Shown: positions 21,371 to 30,843, counted from the stretch's first letter. The stretch: DNA of 35,877 nucleotides from Wohlfahrtiimonas larvae_A (GCA_040394195.1 JBEBSR010000026.1:1-35877); one strand, 5' to 3'. A program made the numbers and translations. Notes: generated by a model from the letters alone, not told the origin.

Positions 21371-22861
21371 TTGCCATATTGGATTAACATAAAACAAATA
21401 CTCATTGTATTAATAGCATCCTCACTTTTTCCACAAACCTTTGCTGAAATTAAGATCTATAAAGAGAATGGACATATTTTCTCAAAAGATAAATTATATG
21501 CTTTATCCGAGCATCGAGGAGCCTATGAAGTTATCTTGGATAAAACTGGACTTCCTATCGGATATGAACGTTCAATTCATGATACAAAACCAGTTGGACA
21601 TAAAATGTCTACAATGGCCATTGGCCCTTATGGTGGAAATAAAACAAAAAATCCACCTTCTATGTGGTACGACACATGGAATAACCAAGGTACAACACAT
21701 AAATGGATACAATTAGAATCAGGAACACTCAACAGAACTGAGCATGTCATCAAGTGGCCTATCAATGCAAGGTACCGAGATGGTGCAGAAATGAACCAAA
21801 GAACTGGAGAGCTTTATTTTTCAGCAGATACGGCAACTCATTTCGGTATCAAAGCTCGTTGTAATACTGGAAAGTGTGGCTTATATGGAACGGAATATGC
21901 AGCAGTTGCTGTATGGGATCCTGTTTCAGGGCACTTAGCGTGGAATACAGGCTTTATTCCTTTGGGTGAAGATTTAGTTAAAGATATCAAGAGCTTGGCT
22001 TCAGGATCAGATGGTTGGGCATTGCCAACAGACATGGCAATCGATGCAGATGGCGATATGTATGTTCTAGCTAGACACTATAGAAATCCCTTAAGTGGAA
22101 CAGCGAGAACACGAGAAACAGCTCACGTAAAATTAGTAAAAATTATTGTTCCTCGTGATAAAGCTGGAAGAGCATTAACCCAAGATTGGGAATATACAGT
22201 TGTGCAGGATTTTGGCATCATTAAAGAAGTTTCTCATTCAACAGCTTTTAATATCTTTGGTATGGTTTTCTTCAATGGGCTTTTATATGCATCGTATGAA
22301 AATGGTGGTGGTATATTTGTATTCAATCCTTTAGATGGTACATATAGGCAAGGTGCCAAACCACCATACAATATGTTTGATATGGCAGCAGGGCAATTAG
22401 CACCAATCATTAAAGGTACAGTTTATAATGATCCAACTGCTTCTGCTAACCCATCCGAATTTATTCCACTCGAAGGAATTACTGTAGAAATATTAAAAAA
22501 TGGCGTTCCTGTTGGTGAAATTGTGACAGACAAAGATGGTGGTTATAGTTTCATGGTAGATTCAATCTCTGATACAAATTATAGCATCATCATTAAGAAA
22601 CCTAGAATCAACGATTACCACGCTAAACAAACTTGGGCATCTGCAGATGATAAATCAGTGAACCCAACAACAGCAATTTGTGGGTCAAAAAGACGAACAT
22701 CATCTGGAATATGTAGAGATAATAAGCCGATCAGAAGTGATGTACTCATGACAACAGATGATGTCATTGCAATTGCAGATTTTGCAATCACTACAGAGGA
22801 TTTGCCTCCTTTACCTGTAAAGCTATCTCCACAAAGAATTATGCTTCATATACTATTCTAA
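21371..22861 (+). CDS. Secreted beta-propeller-like protein with a Cna-B-like domain; probable frameshift at its start
   Basis: 496 residues in the open frame, beginning with a hydrophobic signal segment (KQILIVLIASSLFPQTFA). The middle (about 40-340) has short repeated elements such as AVWDPVSGHLAWN, TDMAIDADGDMYVLARHY and GLLYASYENGGGIFVFNP, typical of beta-propeller blades. Residues about 344-460 (IKGTVYNDPTA..., VTDKDGGYSF) look like a SdrD_B/Cna-B domain of surface adhesins. No sorting signal is seen. The frame lacks a good start: TTG 21371 has no ribosome site, while the ATG at 21360 with TAGG 8-9 bases upstream is in another frame and stops after 10 codons. One more A in the AAAA at 21363-21366 would give Met-Lys-Asn-Gln-Leu-Pro-Tyr-Trp and join ATG to the signal peptide. 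Function unknown; likely an exported surface protein. Confidence 0.65.
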   Translation: MPYWINIKQILIVLIASSLFPQTFAEIKIYKENGHIFSKDKLYALSEHRGAYEVILDKTGLPIGYERSIHDTKPVGHKMSTMAIGPYGGNKTKNPPSMWYDTWNNQGTTHKWIQLESGTLNRTEHVIKWPINARYRDGAEMNQRTGELYFSADTATHFGIKARCNTGKCGLYGTEYAAVAVWDPVSGHLAWNTGFIPLGEDLVKDIKSLASGSDGWALPTDMAIDADGDMYVLARHYRNPLSGTARTRETAHVKLVKIIVPRDKAGRALTQDWEYTVVQDFGIIKEVSHSTAFNIFGMVFFNGLLYASYENGGGIFVFNPLDGTYRQGAKPPYNMFDMAAGQLAPIIKGTVYNDPTASANPSEFIPLEGITVEILKNGVPVGEIVTDKDGGYSFMVDSISDTNYSIIIKKPRINDYHAKQTWASADDKSVNPTTAICGSKRRTSSGICRDNKPIRSDVLMTTDDVIAIADFAITTEDLPPLPVKLSPQRIMLHILF

Positions 22862-23788
22862 TCATTCCCAATCTGAACGATTTTGCCAATTATCCTGCAA
22901 TAATTCGATAAATAATCGCACTTTAGGTGATAAATGCTTCTTAGAAGGATAAATGGCACAAATAGGTTCTTTTTTAGGAGAAAACTCTGTCAATACTTGC
23001 GTTAACAGAGTTTTTGTTATCAAGGGTTGAACCAAAAATGAACTCAACTGCACAATCCCAAAACCTTCCAATGCCGCATTCTTTAAAGATTCTGTATCTT
23101 GTAAATTGATATATCCTTTTAAAGCAATTTCTTTCTCTTGATGATAGTCTTGATATTTCCAAGCCACAGCTTGTGTTTGATGTAAATACAATAAACATTG
23201 ATGATCTTTTAAATCATCTATCTTCATGAGTTTTCCATGCTTTTCTAAATAAGCAGGCGAAGCACAAATGATTAACTGATGATAAGCCAAAACTTTTTGT
23301 ATCAAACTACTGTCAACATTATTGCCAATGCGAATTGCTAAATCGATCCCTTCACGAATCAAATCTGAATAATCATCCGTAAATAAAACCTCCAAATCAA
23401 CTTCAGGATATTTCTGTAAAAACTGCCACACGATTGGCATCACATGCAATCGCCCAAATGCACTTGGCACTGTAATTTTAAACTTACCTTTAGGTAATTG
23501 ATCGTGATCTAATACTTGCTCAGCATCCTCAATTTCTCGCAAAATTCGTTGAATATGTTCATAGAAAATTTCACCTTCATGCGTTAACGTCACAACTCTT
23601 GTCGTGCGATGAAAAAGGCGATGGTTCAAATTTTCTTCTAATTTAGCAATGATCTTGCCCACAGCAGAACGGGATAAACCTGATTGCTCTGCAGTTTTTG
23701 TGAAGCTGCCATTCTCTGCAACTAAAGCAAAAATTTTCAGATCAGCAATATTATTAATTTTCAGATCATTGAACACTTTTATTCCCAT
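22862..23788 (-). CDS. LysR-family transcriptional regulator
   Basis: 308 residues from ATG 23788; a TTG at 23797 would add three. The N-terminal helix-turn-helix (about 15-75) reads LKIFALVAENGSFTKTAEQSGLSRSAVGKIIAKLEENL.HRLFHRTTR, and the ligand-binding domain follows with GKFKITVPSAFGRLHVMPIV, LDLAIR-type GIDLAIRIG and GFGIVQLS. It is a CrgA/YhjC-type regulator by pattern. It is divergent from the MFS transporter at 23866 and probably controls it. Its stop touches the stop of the secreted-protein gene on the other strand (22861/22862). Confidence 0.92.
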   Translation of the reverse strand: MGIKVFNDLKINNIADLKIFALVAENGSFTKTAEQSGLSRSAVGKIIAKLEENLNHRLFHRTTRVVTLTHEGEIFYEHIQRILREIEDAEQVLDHDQLPKGKFKITVPSAFGRLHVMPIVWQFLQKYPEVDLEVLFTDDYSDLIREGIDLAIRIGNNVDSSLIQKVLAYHQLIICASPAYLEKHGKLMKIDDLKDHQCLLYLHQTQAVAWKYQDYHQEKEIALKGYINLQDTESLKNAALEGFGIVQLSSFLVQPLITKTLLTQVLTEFSPKKEPICAIYPSKKHLSPKVRLFIELLQDNWQNRSDWE

Positions 23789-23865
23789 ATCAAGCAACTT
23801 AGATAGAGTTTATCAACATTATAGAGACAAGTATATTTGTATCTTTTTGATTCATTAGGATGAAT

Positions 23866-25032
23866 ATGCACTCTAACTTTCAACAACGCTACCTACCATG
23901 GATCGCGATATTTGCATTGGCATTATCCATATTCACAGTGGTTTCCACTGAAATGTTGCCCATTGGCTTATTGTCGCCGATTGCCCAATCCTTACAAACA
24001 ACGGAAGGTAGATTGAGCATAATCATCTCATTACCTGCATTAGTTGCTGCAATTGCAGCGCCCATTGTTTTAATCTATTTTGCGAATATTAACCGCAAAA
24101 TCCTTTTGATCGGTTTAACACTGTTACTCTTATTGGCCAATATCACTTCTGCAATTGCACCTAATCTTACTATTTTGTTACTTGCACGCTTCTTATTGGG
24201 AATATGTATGGGTGGCATTTGGACGATTGCAGGTGGATTAGCTATGCGAATTGTTGCACCACAATATGTGGCATTGGCAACATCCATTATTTTTGGTGGC
24301 GTTGCAGCTGCATCTGTATTGGGAATTCCATTAGGCGTTTATTTGGGAGATTTATTCAATTGGCAGTTTGCATTCGTTGGCATGGCAATTTTGAGTTTGA
24401 TCATCACTGTTTTGCTCGCTTTGAGCTTGCCTTCCTTACCTAAAATACATGATGTACAGGTTTCTTCATTCATTATTCTTTTGAAAAAATCTGATGTATG
24501 GCTGGGTTTAGGCATTACATTATTTTTAGTCACAGGGCATTTTATGGGTTATACATTTGTGCGCCCTTTATTACAAACTCATGCAGGATTTTCTGATGCA
24601 TCCATTGGCATATTATTATTAATCTATGGATTCTTGGGAATTATCGGGAATTTCATTTTAGGTAATTTAGTCGCCCGTTATTTAAAACTAACGGTGATTG
24701 TGATTGCATTATTACTCACATTAAGCATATTTTTATTTCTATGGTTATCATCGAGCCAAAGTTTTTCTATCGCAATCTTATTACTGTGGGGATTTGCATA
24801 CGGTGCTGTTTCTGTGAGCTTGATGACCTGGATGTTTAAAGTTTCAGGCGATCATATAGAACCTGCAACAGCGATCTATATTGCCATCTACAATTTAGCA
24901 ATCGCATTAGGATCATTCATTGGTGGAAAAATCTATGATGATGCTGATTTATCCTCTGTACTTTTAATGGCAGGGATTACGGCAAGTTTAGCTGTTATTC
25001 TGACAATATTTGCAAAACCTAAAATTACATAA
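23866..25032 (+). CDS. MFS transporter (DHA1-type efflux family)
   Basis: 388 residues with 12 hydrophobic segments. Helix 1 contains FTVVSTEMLPIGLLSPIAQSL, the usual motif of the AraJ/YdhP-like drug and sugar efflux group, followed by ISLPALVAAIAAPI, a LLARFLLGICMGGIWTIAGGLA helix with the family's antiporter motif and VLGIPLGVYLGDLFNWQFAF (motif C-like G..P.G). Inner-membrane proton-coupled exporter; substrate unknown. ATG 23866 is chosen because AGGA (23857-23860) lies 5 bases upstream, whereas ATG 23860 overlaps it. Divergent from the LysR gene, its likely regulator. Confidence 0.92.
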   Translation: MHSNFQQRYLPWIAIFALALSIFTVVSTEMLPIGLLSPIAQSLQTTEGRLSIIISLPALVAAIAAPIVLIYFANINRKILLIGLTLLLLLANITSAIAPNLTILLLARFLLGICMGGIWTIAGGLAMRIVAPQYVALATSIIFGGVAAASVLGIPLGVYLGDLFNWQFAFVGMAILSLIITVLLALSLPSLPKIHDVQVSSFIILLKKSDVWLGLGITLFLVTGHFMGYTFVRPLLQTHAGFSDASIGILLLIYGFLGIIGNFILGNLVARYLKLTVIVIALLLTLSIFLFLWLSSSQSFSIAILLLWGFAYGAVSVSLMTWMFKVSGDHIEPATAIYIAIYNLAIALGSFIGGKIYDDADLSSVLLMAGITASLAVILTIFAKPKIT

Positions 25033-25043
25033 GCCACACAATA

Positions 25044-25074
25044 AAAAAACCTCGGCTAGCCGAGGTTTCTTTGA
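25044..25074. terminator. Bidirectional terminator between MFS gene and groEL
   Basis: AAACCTCGGCT and AGCCGAGGTTT (25047-25068) form a perfect palindrome with A run before and TTTCTTT after. It ends the plus-strand transporter and the minus-strand groESL operon. Confidence 0.9.
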
Positions 25075-25092
25075 TTCAAAATGGGGTTGGGA

Positions 25093-26736
25093 TTACATCA
25101 TACCGCCCATGCCACCCATACCGCCCATGCCACCCATATCAGGCATTGCAGATTCAGCTTTTGGTAATTCAGCAACCATACACTCAGTAGTAATGATCAA
25201 TGAAGCAATTGATGCCGCATGTTGTAATGCTGAACGAGTTACTTTAGTTGGATCCAAAATACCCATTTCAACCATATCACCATATTGGCCAGTTGCAGCG
25301 TTATAACCGAATGCATCTTTACCATCACGAACTGCATTCAATACAACATCAGCAGGCTCACCTGCGTTGATTACGATTTGACGTAATGGCTCTTCCATCG
25401 CGCGCAATGCAACACGAATACCAGCATTTTGCTCATCGTTGTCGCCTTTCATGTTTTGAATTGTGCTCAAAACGCGAACCAAAGCAACACCACCACCAGG
25501 TACAACACCTTCTTCAACTGCTGCACGAGTTGCGTGTAACGCATCTTCTACGCGAGCTTTCTTCTCTTTCATTTCTACTTCAGTTGCAGCACCAACGCGA
25601 ATTACAGCAACACCACCTGCTAATTTAGCAACGCGCTCTTGTAATTTTTCACGATCGTAATCAGATGTAGCTTCTTCAATTTGAACGCGGATTTGATCAA
25701 CACGGCCTTTGATTTCAACTTCGTTGCCTGCACCATCAATAATTGTTGTATCTTCTTTAGAAACAACGATACGTTTTGCTTGGCCTAAATCTTCCAAAGA
25801 AGCTTTTTCCAATGACATACCGATTTCTTCAGAAATTACAGTACCGCCAGTCAATACAGCGATGTCTTGTAACATTGCTTTACGACGATCACCGAAACCA
25901 GGCGCTTTAACCGCAGCAACTTTAACGATACCGCGCATGTTGTTAATTACTAATGTTGCTAATGCTTCACCTTCAACATCTTCAGCAACGATCAACAATG
26001 GACGACCTGTTTTTGCTACAGCTTCTAAAACTGTCAACATTTCGCGAATATTAGAAATTTTCTTGTCGCAGATCAAGATCAATGGGTTGTCTAATTCAGC
26101 TGCCATTGATTGTTGGTTGTTGATGAAGTAAGGAGACAAGTAACCACGATCAAACTGCATACCATCAACTGTTGTTAAATCGTTCTCTAAACCAGAACCT
26201 TCTTCAACAGTGATAACACCTTCTTTACCTACTTTAGCCATTGCATCAGCGATGATTTTACCGATCTCTTCATCAGAGTTAGCAGAAATCGTACCTACTT
26301 GTGCAATTGATTTGTCATCAGAACATGGCTTAGAAATTGCTTTCAATTCAGCAACTGCTGCTGCAACTGCTTTATCGATACCACGTTTGATATCCATTGG
26401 GTTCATACCAGCAGATACTGCTTTCATACCTTCACGTACGATTGCTTGTGCCAATACTGTTGCAGTTGTTGTGCCGTCACCAGCGATATCAGAAGTTTTT
26501 GAAGAAACTTCTTTAACCATTTGTGCGCCCATGTTTTCGAATTTGTCTTCTAAAACGATTTCTTTAGCAACTGAAACACCATCTTTAGTGATTGTAGGAG
26601 CGCCAAAGCTTTTTTCTAAAACTACGTTACGACCTTTTGGTCCTAAAGTTACTTTTACAGCATTTGCTAAAGTGTTAACACCTTTAACCATGCGTGAACG
26701 TGCATCATCGCCAAAACGTACTTCTTTTGCTGACAT
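25093..26736 (-). CDS. groEL: Chaperonin GroEL (60 kDa)
   Basis: 547 residues, standard length. It forms the double heptameric ring that folds proteins in the cytosol with ATP and GroES. Clear landmarks are KEVRFGDDARSRM at the N-terminus, TLGPKGRNVVLEKSFGAPTITKDGVSVAKEI, the ATP-site GDGTTTATVLAQ, the apical DRGYLSPYFIN, the C-terminal chaperonin signature AAVEEGVVPGGG and the GGM-repeat tail ending Met-Met. It follows groES after about 60 bases in the same operon. It has strong coding bias, which produces long shadow frames on the plus strand that are not genes. Confidence 0.99.
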   Translation of the reverse strand: MSAKEVRFGDDARSRMVKGVNTLANAVKVTLGPKGRNVVLEKSFGAPTITKDGVSVAKEIVLEDKFENMGAQMVKEVSSKTSDIAGDGTTTATVLAQAIVREGMKAVSAGMNPMDIKRGIDKAVAAAVAELKAISKPCSDDKSIAQVGTISANSDEEIGKIIADAMAKVGKEGVITVEEGSGLENDLTTVDGMQFDRGYLSPYFINNQQSMAAELDNPLILICDKKISNIREMLTVLEAVAKTGRPLLIVAEDVEGEALATLVINNMRGIVKVAAVKAPGFGDRRKAMLQDIAVLTGGTVISEEIGMSLEKASLEDLGQAKRIVVSKEDTTIIDGAGNEVEIKGRVDQIRVQIEEATSDYDREKLQERVAKLAGGVAVIRVGAATEVEMKEKKARVEDALHATRAAVEEGVVPGGGVALVRVLSTIQNMKGDNDEQNAGIRVALRAMEEPLRQIVINAGEPADVVLNAVRDGKDAFGYNAATGQYGDMVEMGILDPTKVTRSALQHAASIASLIITTECMVAELPKAESAMPDMGGMGGMGGMGGMM

Positions 26737-26798
26737 ACTAAATACCTCTAAAAGTTAAAATATTTTCTATAAATTCTTCAAATTAAGGTAATTCTGAA

Positions 26799-27089
26799 TT
26801 AACCTTCGATTACTGCCATGATTTCATCTTCACGCATTACGATGAAATCATCATCGCCGAACTTAACTTCAGAACCTGAATATTTACCGAATAAAACTTC
26901 GTCGCCTACTTTTACATCAACTGCTTTAACTTGGCCGTTATCCAAAGTTTTGCCAGTGCCTACAGCAATTACTTTACCGCGAGCTGGTTTTTCTGTTGCT
27001 GAACCTGGCAATACGATACCGCCTGCTGATGTTGTTTCTTCTTCAACACGCTTAATGATAACGCGATCATGTAACGGACGTAATTTCAT
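26799..27089 (-). CDS. groES: Co-chaperonin GroES (10 kDa)
   Basis: 96 residues, standard for GroES. MKLRPLHDRVIIKRVEEE at the N-terminus, the mobile loop ETTSAGGIVLPGSA that contacts GroEL, and VGDEVLFGKYSGSEVKF are all typical. It is the first gene of groESL and lies about 70 bases from a sigma-32-type promoter. Confidence 0.99.
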   Translation of the reverse strand: MKLRPLHDRVIIKRVEEETTSAGGIVLPGSATEKPARGKVIAVGTGKTLDNGQVKAVDVKVGDEVLFGKYSGSEVKFGDDDFIVMREDEIMAVIEG

Positions 27090-27158
27090 AGTGATATCCT
27101 CAAAAATAAATAATAACGAAATGCTTCGCTTTGGTATAAAACCTATACGAAAGCTACT

Positions 27159-27184
27159 ATGGGGCTTTTATTTTTATTTTCAAG
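27159..27184 (-). promoter_or_regulatory. Sigma-32 (RpoH) type heat-shock promoter of groESL
   Basis: On the minus strand CTTGAAA (27178-27184) is followed after 13 bases by CCCCAT (27159-27164), matching the sigma-32 consensus and spacing. No CIRCE inverted repeat is present, so control by HrcA is not expected. Confidence 0.85.
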
Positions 27185-27329
27185 TTGCCCAAAATATTTT
27201 TTATCAAAAAATGCATAAAATATTGAACATAAACATGTAATTTTGGCTTTTTAATAGGCATTACAAAAATCAAAAAACTTGTATGATCTTATGCCTTGTC
27301 TTGACTTTTTATGAAAGGCTCACTGAACT

Positions 27330-27995
27330 ATGCAGCATCTTTACTATTCACTAGATCAAGTCCTAGTCGAAATACCAATGAATTACTTTCAATATTTAGA
27401 ACTCAAATCCCTATTATTCGTAACATTCATTTTTATTATTCTATTGATGCTCTGTAAATTTCTTGTGAAAAATCGGCTGAGATTTTCACTGTTACGCAAA
27501 CGTGCACTGATTATCTTTGGTTGTGGCATTGCTAGCTATTGTGGCTTTTATGCAATTGAATATATTCGTAAAACTCAACAATTTAAAATGAAACAAATCC
27601 GTAGTGATGTGTTGATGGCACAACTGATCTACTCTGTACGCAAAGATCGCCCATATACTGTATATGAAAGCAGCCTTTCACGAACGAATGATAAAATTGT
27701 ATTAGATAACATTCGTGGCAATGAAGTCATTCCCAATAATGAATACAAAAGAAGTTTCAACTTAGCTAAACGTGCCTTGTTAGATATAGAAAAAAAATCT
27801 CTCTATGAATATTCCTCTAACATTGATAATCCTGATGTTTGCCAAAAAGATAAAATCAATCAACTTTATCGCTGTCAGTCTCGCTTTAAAAAACCTAATG
27901 GTGCACAAGTATATTTACAAGCCATTGTCTATGCAGAGCCAAAAGCCTATCAAGATTATTTACGTTTTGGCTTTCGTGAAAAAAGCCCTTTATAA
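27330..27995 (+). CDS. Unrecognised inner-membrane protein
   Basis: 221 residues. Two membrane helices are seen, about 28-47 (LLFVTFIFIILLMLCKFLV) and 60-78 (IIFGCGIASYCGFYAIEYI), joined by a short basic loop (RLRFSLLRKR) that should face the cytoplasm. The remaining 140 residues are hydrophilic and probably periplasmic, with two cysteines close together (DVCQKDKINQLYRCQ) that could form a disulfide. I do not recognise the family. AAAGG lies 11 bases before the ATG. It stands alone between groES (divergent) and zntA (convergent). Confidence 0.75.
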   Translation: MQHLYYSLDQVLVEIPMNYFQYLELKSLLFVTFIFIILLMLCKFLVKNRLRFSLLRKRALIIFGCGIASYCGFYAIEYIRKTQQFKMKQIRSDVLMAQLIYSVRKDRPYTVYESSLSRTNDKIVLDNIRGNEVIPNNEYKRSFNLAKRALLDIEKKSLYEYSSNIDNPDVCQKDKINQLYRCQSRFKKPNGAQVYLQAIVYAEPKAYQDYLRFGFREKSPL

Positions 27996-28041
27996 ATTAT
28001 ATAAAGAGCTTCTCAAATTACTTATTTAGAAATAATAGATG

Positions 28042-30327
28042 TTATGAAATTTCTTTCACTTTCAATAATCTCAAAGCATTCAATACAACTAAAATACTCG
28101 TGCCAACATCGGCTAATACTGCCATCCACATATAAGCATGGCCAGTGATTGCTAATGCTAAGAAGAAGACTTTAATACCAATTGAAAAGATAATGTTCTG
28201 ACGAATGATCGACATCGTACGATCTGCAATATTTAAGAAATTTGGCAACTTCATCAAATCATCATCCATGATCGCAACATCGGCTGTTTCAATCGCCGTA
28301 TCACTACCAATTGAACCCATTGCAAAACCAATATCTGCCTTTGCTAATGCAGGTGCATCATTGATACCATCACCGATCATGCCAATCGAGCCACTGTTTT
28401 TTTGGAAGTCATTCACAAACGTCATTTTATCTTCAGGTAATTGATCGCCACGAGCTGTCGTTAGATTTACAGTTTGTGCCACTTGATCTACAGTTTGCTG
28501 ACGGTCACCTGATAACATCACCAATTGCAATCCACGTGCTTTCAATAATTCTAATGCGCGTACACTTGTCGCCTTCACACCATCTTCTAATACAAATAAC
28601 GCTAATAACTCTTGTGCATTGGCTAGCATCAAGACTGAATGCGCACGATCTTTAAAAGCAACCAATGCTTCATCTGCTTTTGTGAGATCGATATTATTTG
28701 CCAACATCAATTTTGCATTACCTAAATAATATTGCTCGCCATTCATCATACCTTTTGTGCCGTGCCCAAGAATCGCCTCAAAACTTTCAACATTTTGAGC
28801 AGGCATATTTTGCGCTTGGTAGAAAGTAACAATTGCTTTAGAGATTGGATGATCTGATCTTGCCGCTAAACTCATTGCGAGACTTGCTGCTTTCTCATCT
28901 TGAGTAAAGATAAAGCTTTCCACGACTTGTGGCTTACCCTCAGTAATTGTGCCTGTTTTATCAAATGCCAGCCCTTTTAAATGACTTGCTGCTTCTAAAT
29001 ACGAACCGCCTTTAATCAAAATACCTTGGCGCGCTGCTGTCGTTAAACCACTGACAATTGCAACTGGTGTTGAAATCACCAAAGCACATGGACAAGCGAT
29101 GATTAAAATCACCAAAGCATTATAAATACCATCCAACCATGTAAAACCAAACAGTGGTGAAACCAAAGCAACTAAGATGGCAAACACAAATACAATTGGC
29201 GTATAAATTGCGGAGAATCGATCAATGAAACGTTCAGTTTCTGATTTATTGCCTTGTGCTTGTTCTATTGTGCGTGCAATTTTACGAAGTGTTGAGTTCT
29301 CTGCCGTTGTTGTGGTTTTAAACTCAATTTCACCTTCTTGGTTGATACTACCTGCATAAACTTTGTCGCCCACAGTTTTATCAATGGGTAAACTTTCCCC
29401 TGTAATTGGTGATTCATCAATACTTGAACTGCCTTTAATGATTTCACCATCCAAAGCAAAACGCTCACCTGGCATCACCCGAATGATGGAATTTAAAGCA
29501 ATATCATCTGTCGCTTTTAATACAAAGCTACCATTTTCCTGCACCAATGATTCATCAGGTGCTAATGACATTAAGCCTTCAATCGCATTGCGTGCGCGAT
29601 CTAAAGAGCGAGCTTCTAATACTTCAGAGATTGTGAATAAAACCATCACCATTGCTGCTTCAGGAAATTCACCGATTAAAATCGCCCCTGTAACAGCAAC
29701 GCTCATCAATGCATTGATGTTCAATTTTTTATTCTTAATGGCAATCCAACCTTTTACATAAGTTTCATGCCCACATAAAAGAATTGCAATGATTGCCAAC
29801 AATGAAACAAACCAAGTACTATTACCAAACAAACTGATCAGCTCTGCTGTAACTGCAAGCGCCCCTGAAATTCCCAATAACCAATATCTTTTAGCCATAT
29901 TTTTAGGTGCAGGTGCTTTAGTACCTTGAGGAATAGCATTCATGCCCAATGATTTAATCGCCGTGAGAATATTCTCCAAATTACCTTTATACACAAGATG
30001 TAATTGACGCTGAATTAAGTTGAATTGCATCTCATGGATTTCAGGCATTTTGTCGAATTTCTGACGAATCAACTGCTCTTCTACAGGGCAATCCATTTCA
30101 TTGATGGTCAAAACTGCTGAAGCATAACCTTCTGGAATCTTGTTAAGTTGAATTTTTTTGTCAACAATATCCCCATGTTGTCCACAGCAACTTGTGGATA
30201 ACTCTTCATGATCATGGGAATGATCGTGACTATGTTCATGCTGATGCTCAACTTCATGGCTGCAACATGAATCAGATTTGTGCTCATGTTCATGATCTTT
30301 TTCATGGATATGATCTTGATGTTTCAT
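28042..30327 (-). CDS. zntA: Zinc/cadmium/lead-exporting P1B-type ATPase with His-rich N-terminus
   Basis: 761 residues, inner-membrane pump of the ZntA/CadA type. Residues 1-55 carry about 17 His and several Cys-Cys pairs, an extra metal-binding tail. A heavy-metal-associated domain follows with MDCPVE (78-83). Transport landmarks: TGES (309-312), CPC in the membrane (412-414), phosphorylation site Asp456 in DKTGT, HP locus (SDHPIS, His493/Pro494) and GDGINDAP (652-659). Eight membrane helices are expected. It exports Zn2+, Cd2+ and Pb2+ from the cytoplasm. The gene is divergent from a CadR/ZntR-like MerR regulator with a shared dyad operator. Confidence 0.95.
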   Translation of the reverse strand: MKHQDHIHEKDHEHEHKSDSCCSHEVEHQHEHSHDHSHDHEELSTSCCGQHGDIVDKKIQLNKIPEGYASAVLTINEMDCPVEEQLIRQKFDKMPEIHEMQFNLIQRQLHLVYKGNLENILTAIKSLGMNAIPQGTKAPAPKNMAKRYWLLGISGALAVTAELISLFGNSTWFVSLLAIIAILLCGHETYVKGWIAIKNKKLNINALMSVAVTGAILIGEFPEAAMVMVLFTISEVLEARSLDRARNAIEGLMSLAPDESLVQENGSFVLKATDDIALNSIIRVMPGERFALDGEIIKGSSSIDESPITGESLPIDKTVGDKVYAGSINQEGEIEFKTTTTAENSTLRKIARTIEQAQGNKSETERFIDRFSAIYTPIVFVFAILVALVSPLFGFTWLDGIYNALVILIIACPCALVISTPVAIVSGLTTAARQGILIKGGSYLEAASHLKGLAFDKTGTITEGKPQVVESFIFTQDEKAASLAMSLAARSDHPISKAIVTFYQAQNMPAQNVESFEAILGHGTKGMMNGEQYYLGNAKLMLANNIDLTKADEALVAFKDRAHSVLMLANAQELLALFVLEDGVKATSVRALELLKARGLQLVMLSGDRQQTVDQVAQTVNLTTARGDQLPEDKMTFVNDFQKNSGSIGMIGDGINDAPALAKADIGFAMGSIGSDTAIETADVAIMDDDLMKLPNFLNIADRTMSIIRQNIIFSIGIKVFFLALAITGHAYMWMAVLADVGTSILVVLNALRLLKVKEIS

Positions 30328-30375
30328 AACAAACTCCTTTCGAGAGCGAATACTATAATATGTGATATAGTAAAC

Positions 30376-30396
30376 ACCTTAAAGTAACTATAAGGT
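30376..30396 (-). promoter_or_regulatory. MerR-family operator within the zntA promoter
   Basis: The 21-base dyad has perfect arms ACCTTA/TAAGGT, like CadR/ZntR operators. On the minus strand it starts right inside the -35 (TTGACC) and a TACTAT-like -10 lies beyond it, with an over-long spacer of about 19-21 bases, the hallmark of MerR-activated promoters. Confidence 0.8.
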
Positions 30397-30417
30397 CAAG
30401 CGATAAGGAGAATTCAT

Positions 30418-30843
30418 ATGAATATTGGCCGGTTATCACAATTAACAGGAGTTTCTGCTGAAACTATTCGTTACTATGAAAAAGAGCAGTTAATGCCGCC
30501 AGCAGAACGTTCTGCCAATAATTATCGTGTTTATAATCAGCAACATGTTGAGCGCTTAACTTTCATTAAAAATTGTCGATCATTCGATATGACCCATGAA
30601 GAAATTCATCAAATTTTGAATGAAGTGAATCAACCAAATAGTGATTGCAGTGCAATTAATCACATCATTAAAGATCATCTAGCGCATTTGGATGAACGCA
30701 TTCAAGAGTTATTACATTTAAGAGAGAAGCTCACAAGTATTGAAAAACGTTGTCGTAGTGCGCATACTGCGGACAATTGCTCCATCATTAAAGATATCGC
30801 GAGTTTAGAAGATGTGCCAAGCCGAAATACTCATTTAGGATAA
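30418..30843 (+). CDS. MerR-family metal-responsive regulator (CadR/ZntR-like)
   Basis: 141 residues. The N-terminal winged helix begins MNIGRLSQLTGVSAETIRYYEKEQLMPP, diagnostic of the MerR family, followed by a long dimerisation helix and a C-terminal metal loop. Cys77, Cys112 and Cys121 are placed as in CadR (Cys77/112/119), and the tail AHTADNCSIIKDI is typical of the Cd/Pb group. It bends its operator between it and zntA and activates the pump when metal binds. AAGGAG lies 7 bases before the ATG. CadR or ZntR specificity (Cd/Pb against Zn) cannot be decided by eye. Confidence 0.92.
   Translation: MNIGRLSQLTGVSAETIRYYEKEQLMPPAERSANNYRVYNQQHVERLTFIKNCRSFDMTHEEIHQILNEVNQPNSDCSAINHIIKDHLAHLDERIQELLHLREKLTSIEKRCRSAHTADNCSIIKDIASLEDVPSRNTHLG

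Noticed and set aside
22974..23198. Minus-strand frame inside the LysR gene
   Set aside because: Alternative frame of a clear LysR gene; the LysR frame carries all conserved motifs.
25386..26758. Long plus-strand frames opposite groEL
   Set aside because: They are antisense to a highly conserved gene with strong codon bias, which typically opens the opposite frames; no start sites or known domains.
27090..27240. CIRCE element for HrcA control of groESL
   Set aside because: No TTAGCACTC-N9-GAGTGCTAA repeat; a sigma-32 type promoter is present instead.
27988..28006. Stem CTTTATA/TATAAAG between the unknown membrane protein and zntA
   Set aside because: Seven AT-rich base pairs and no T run; too weak to call a terminator.
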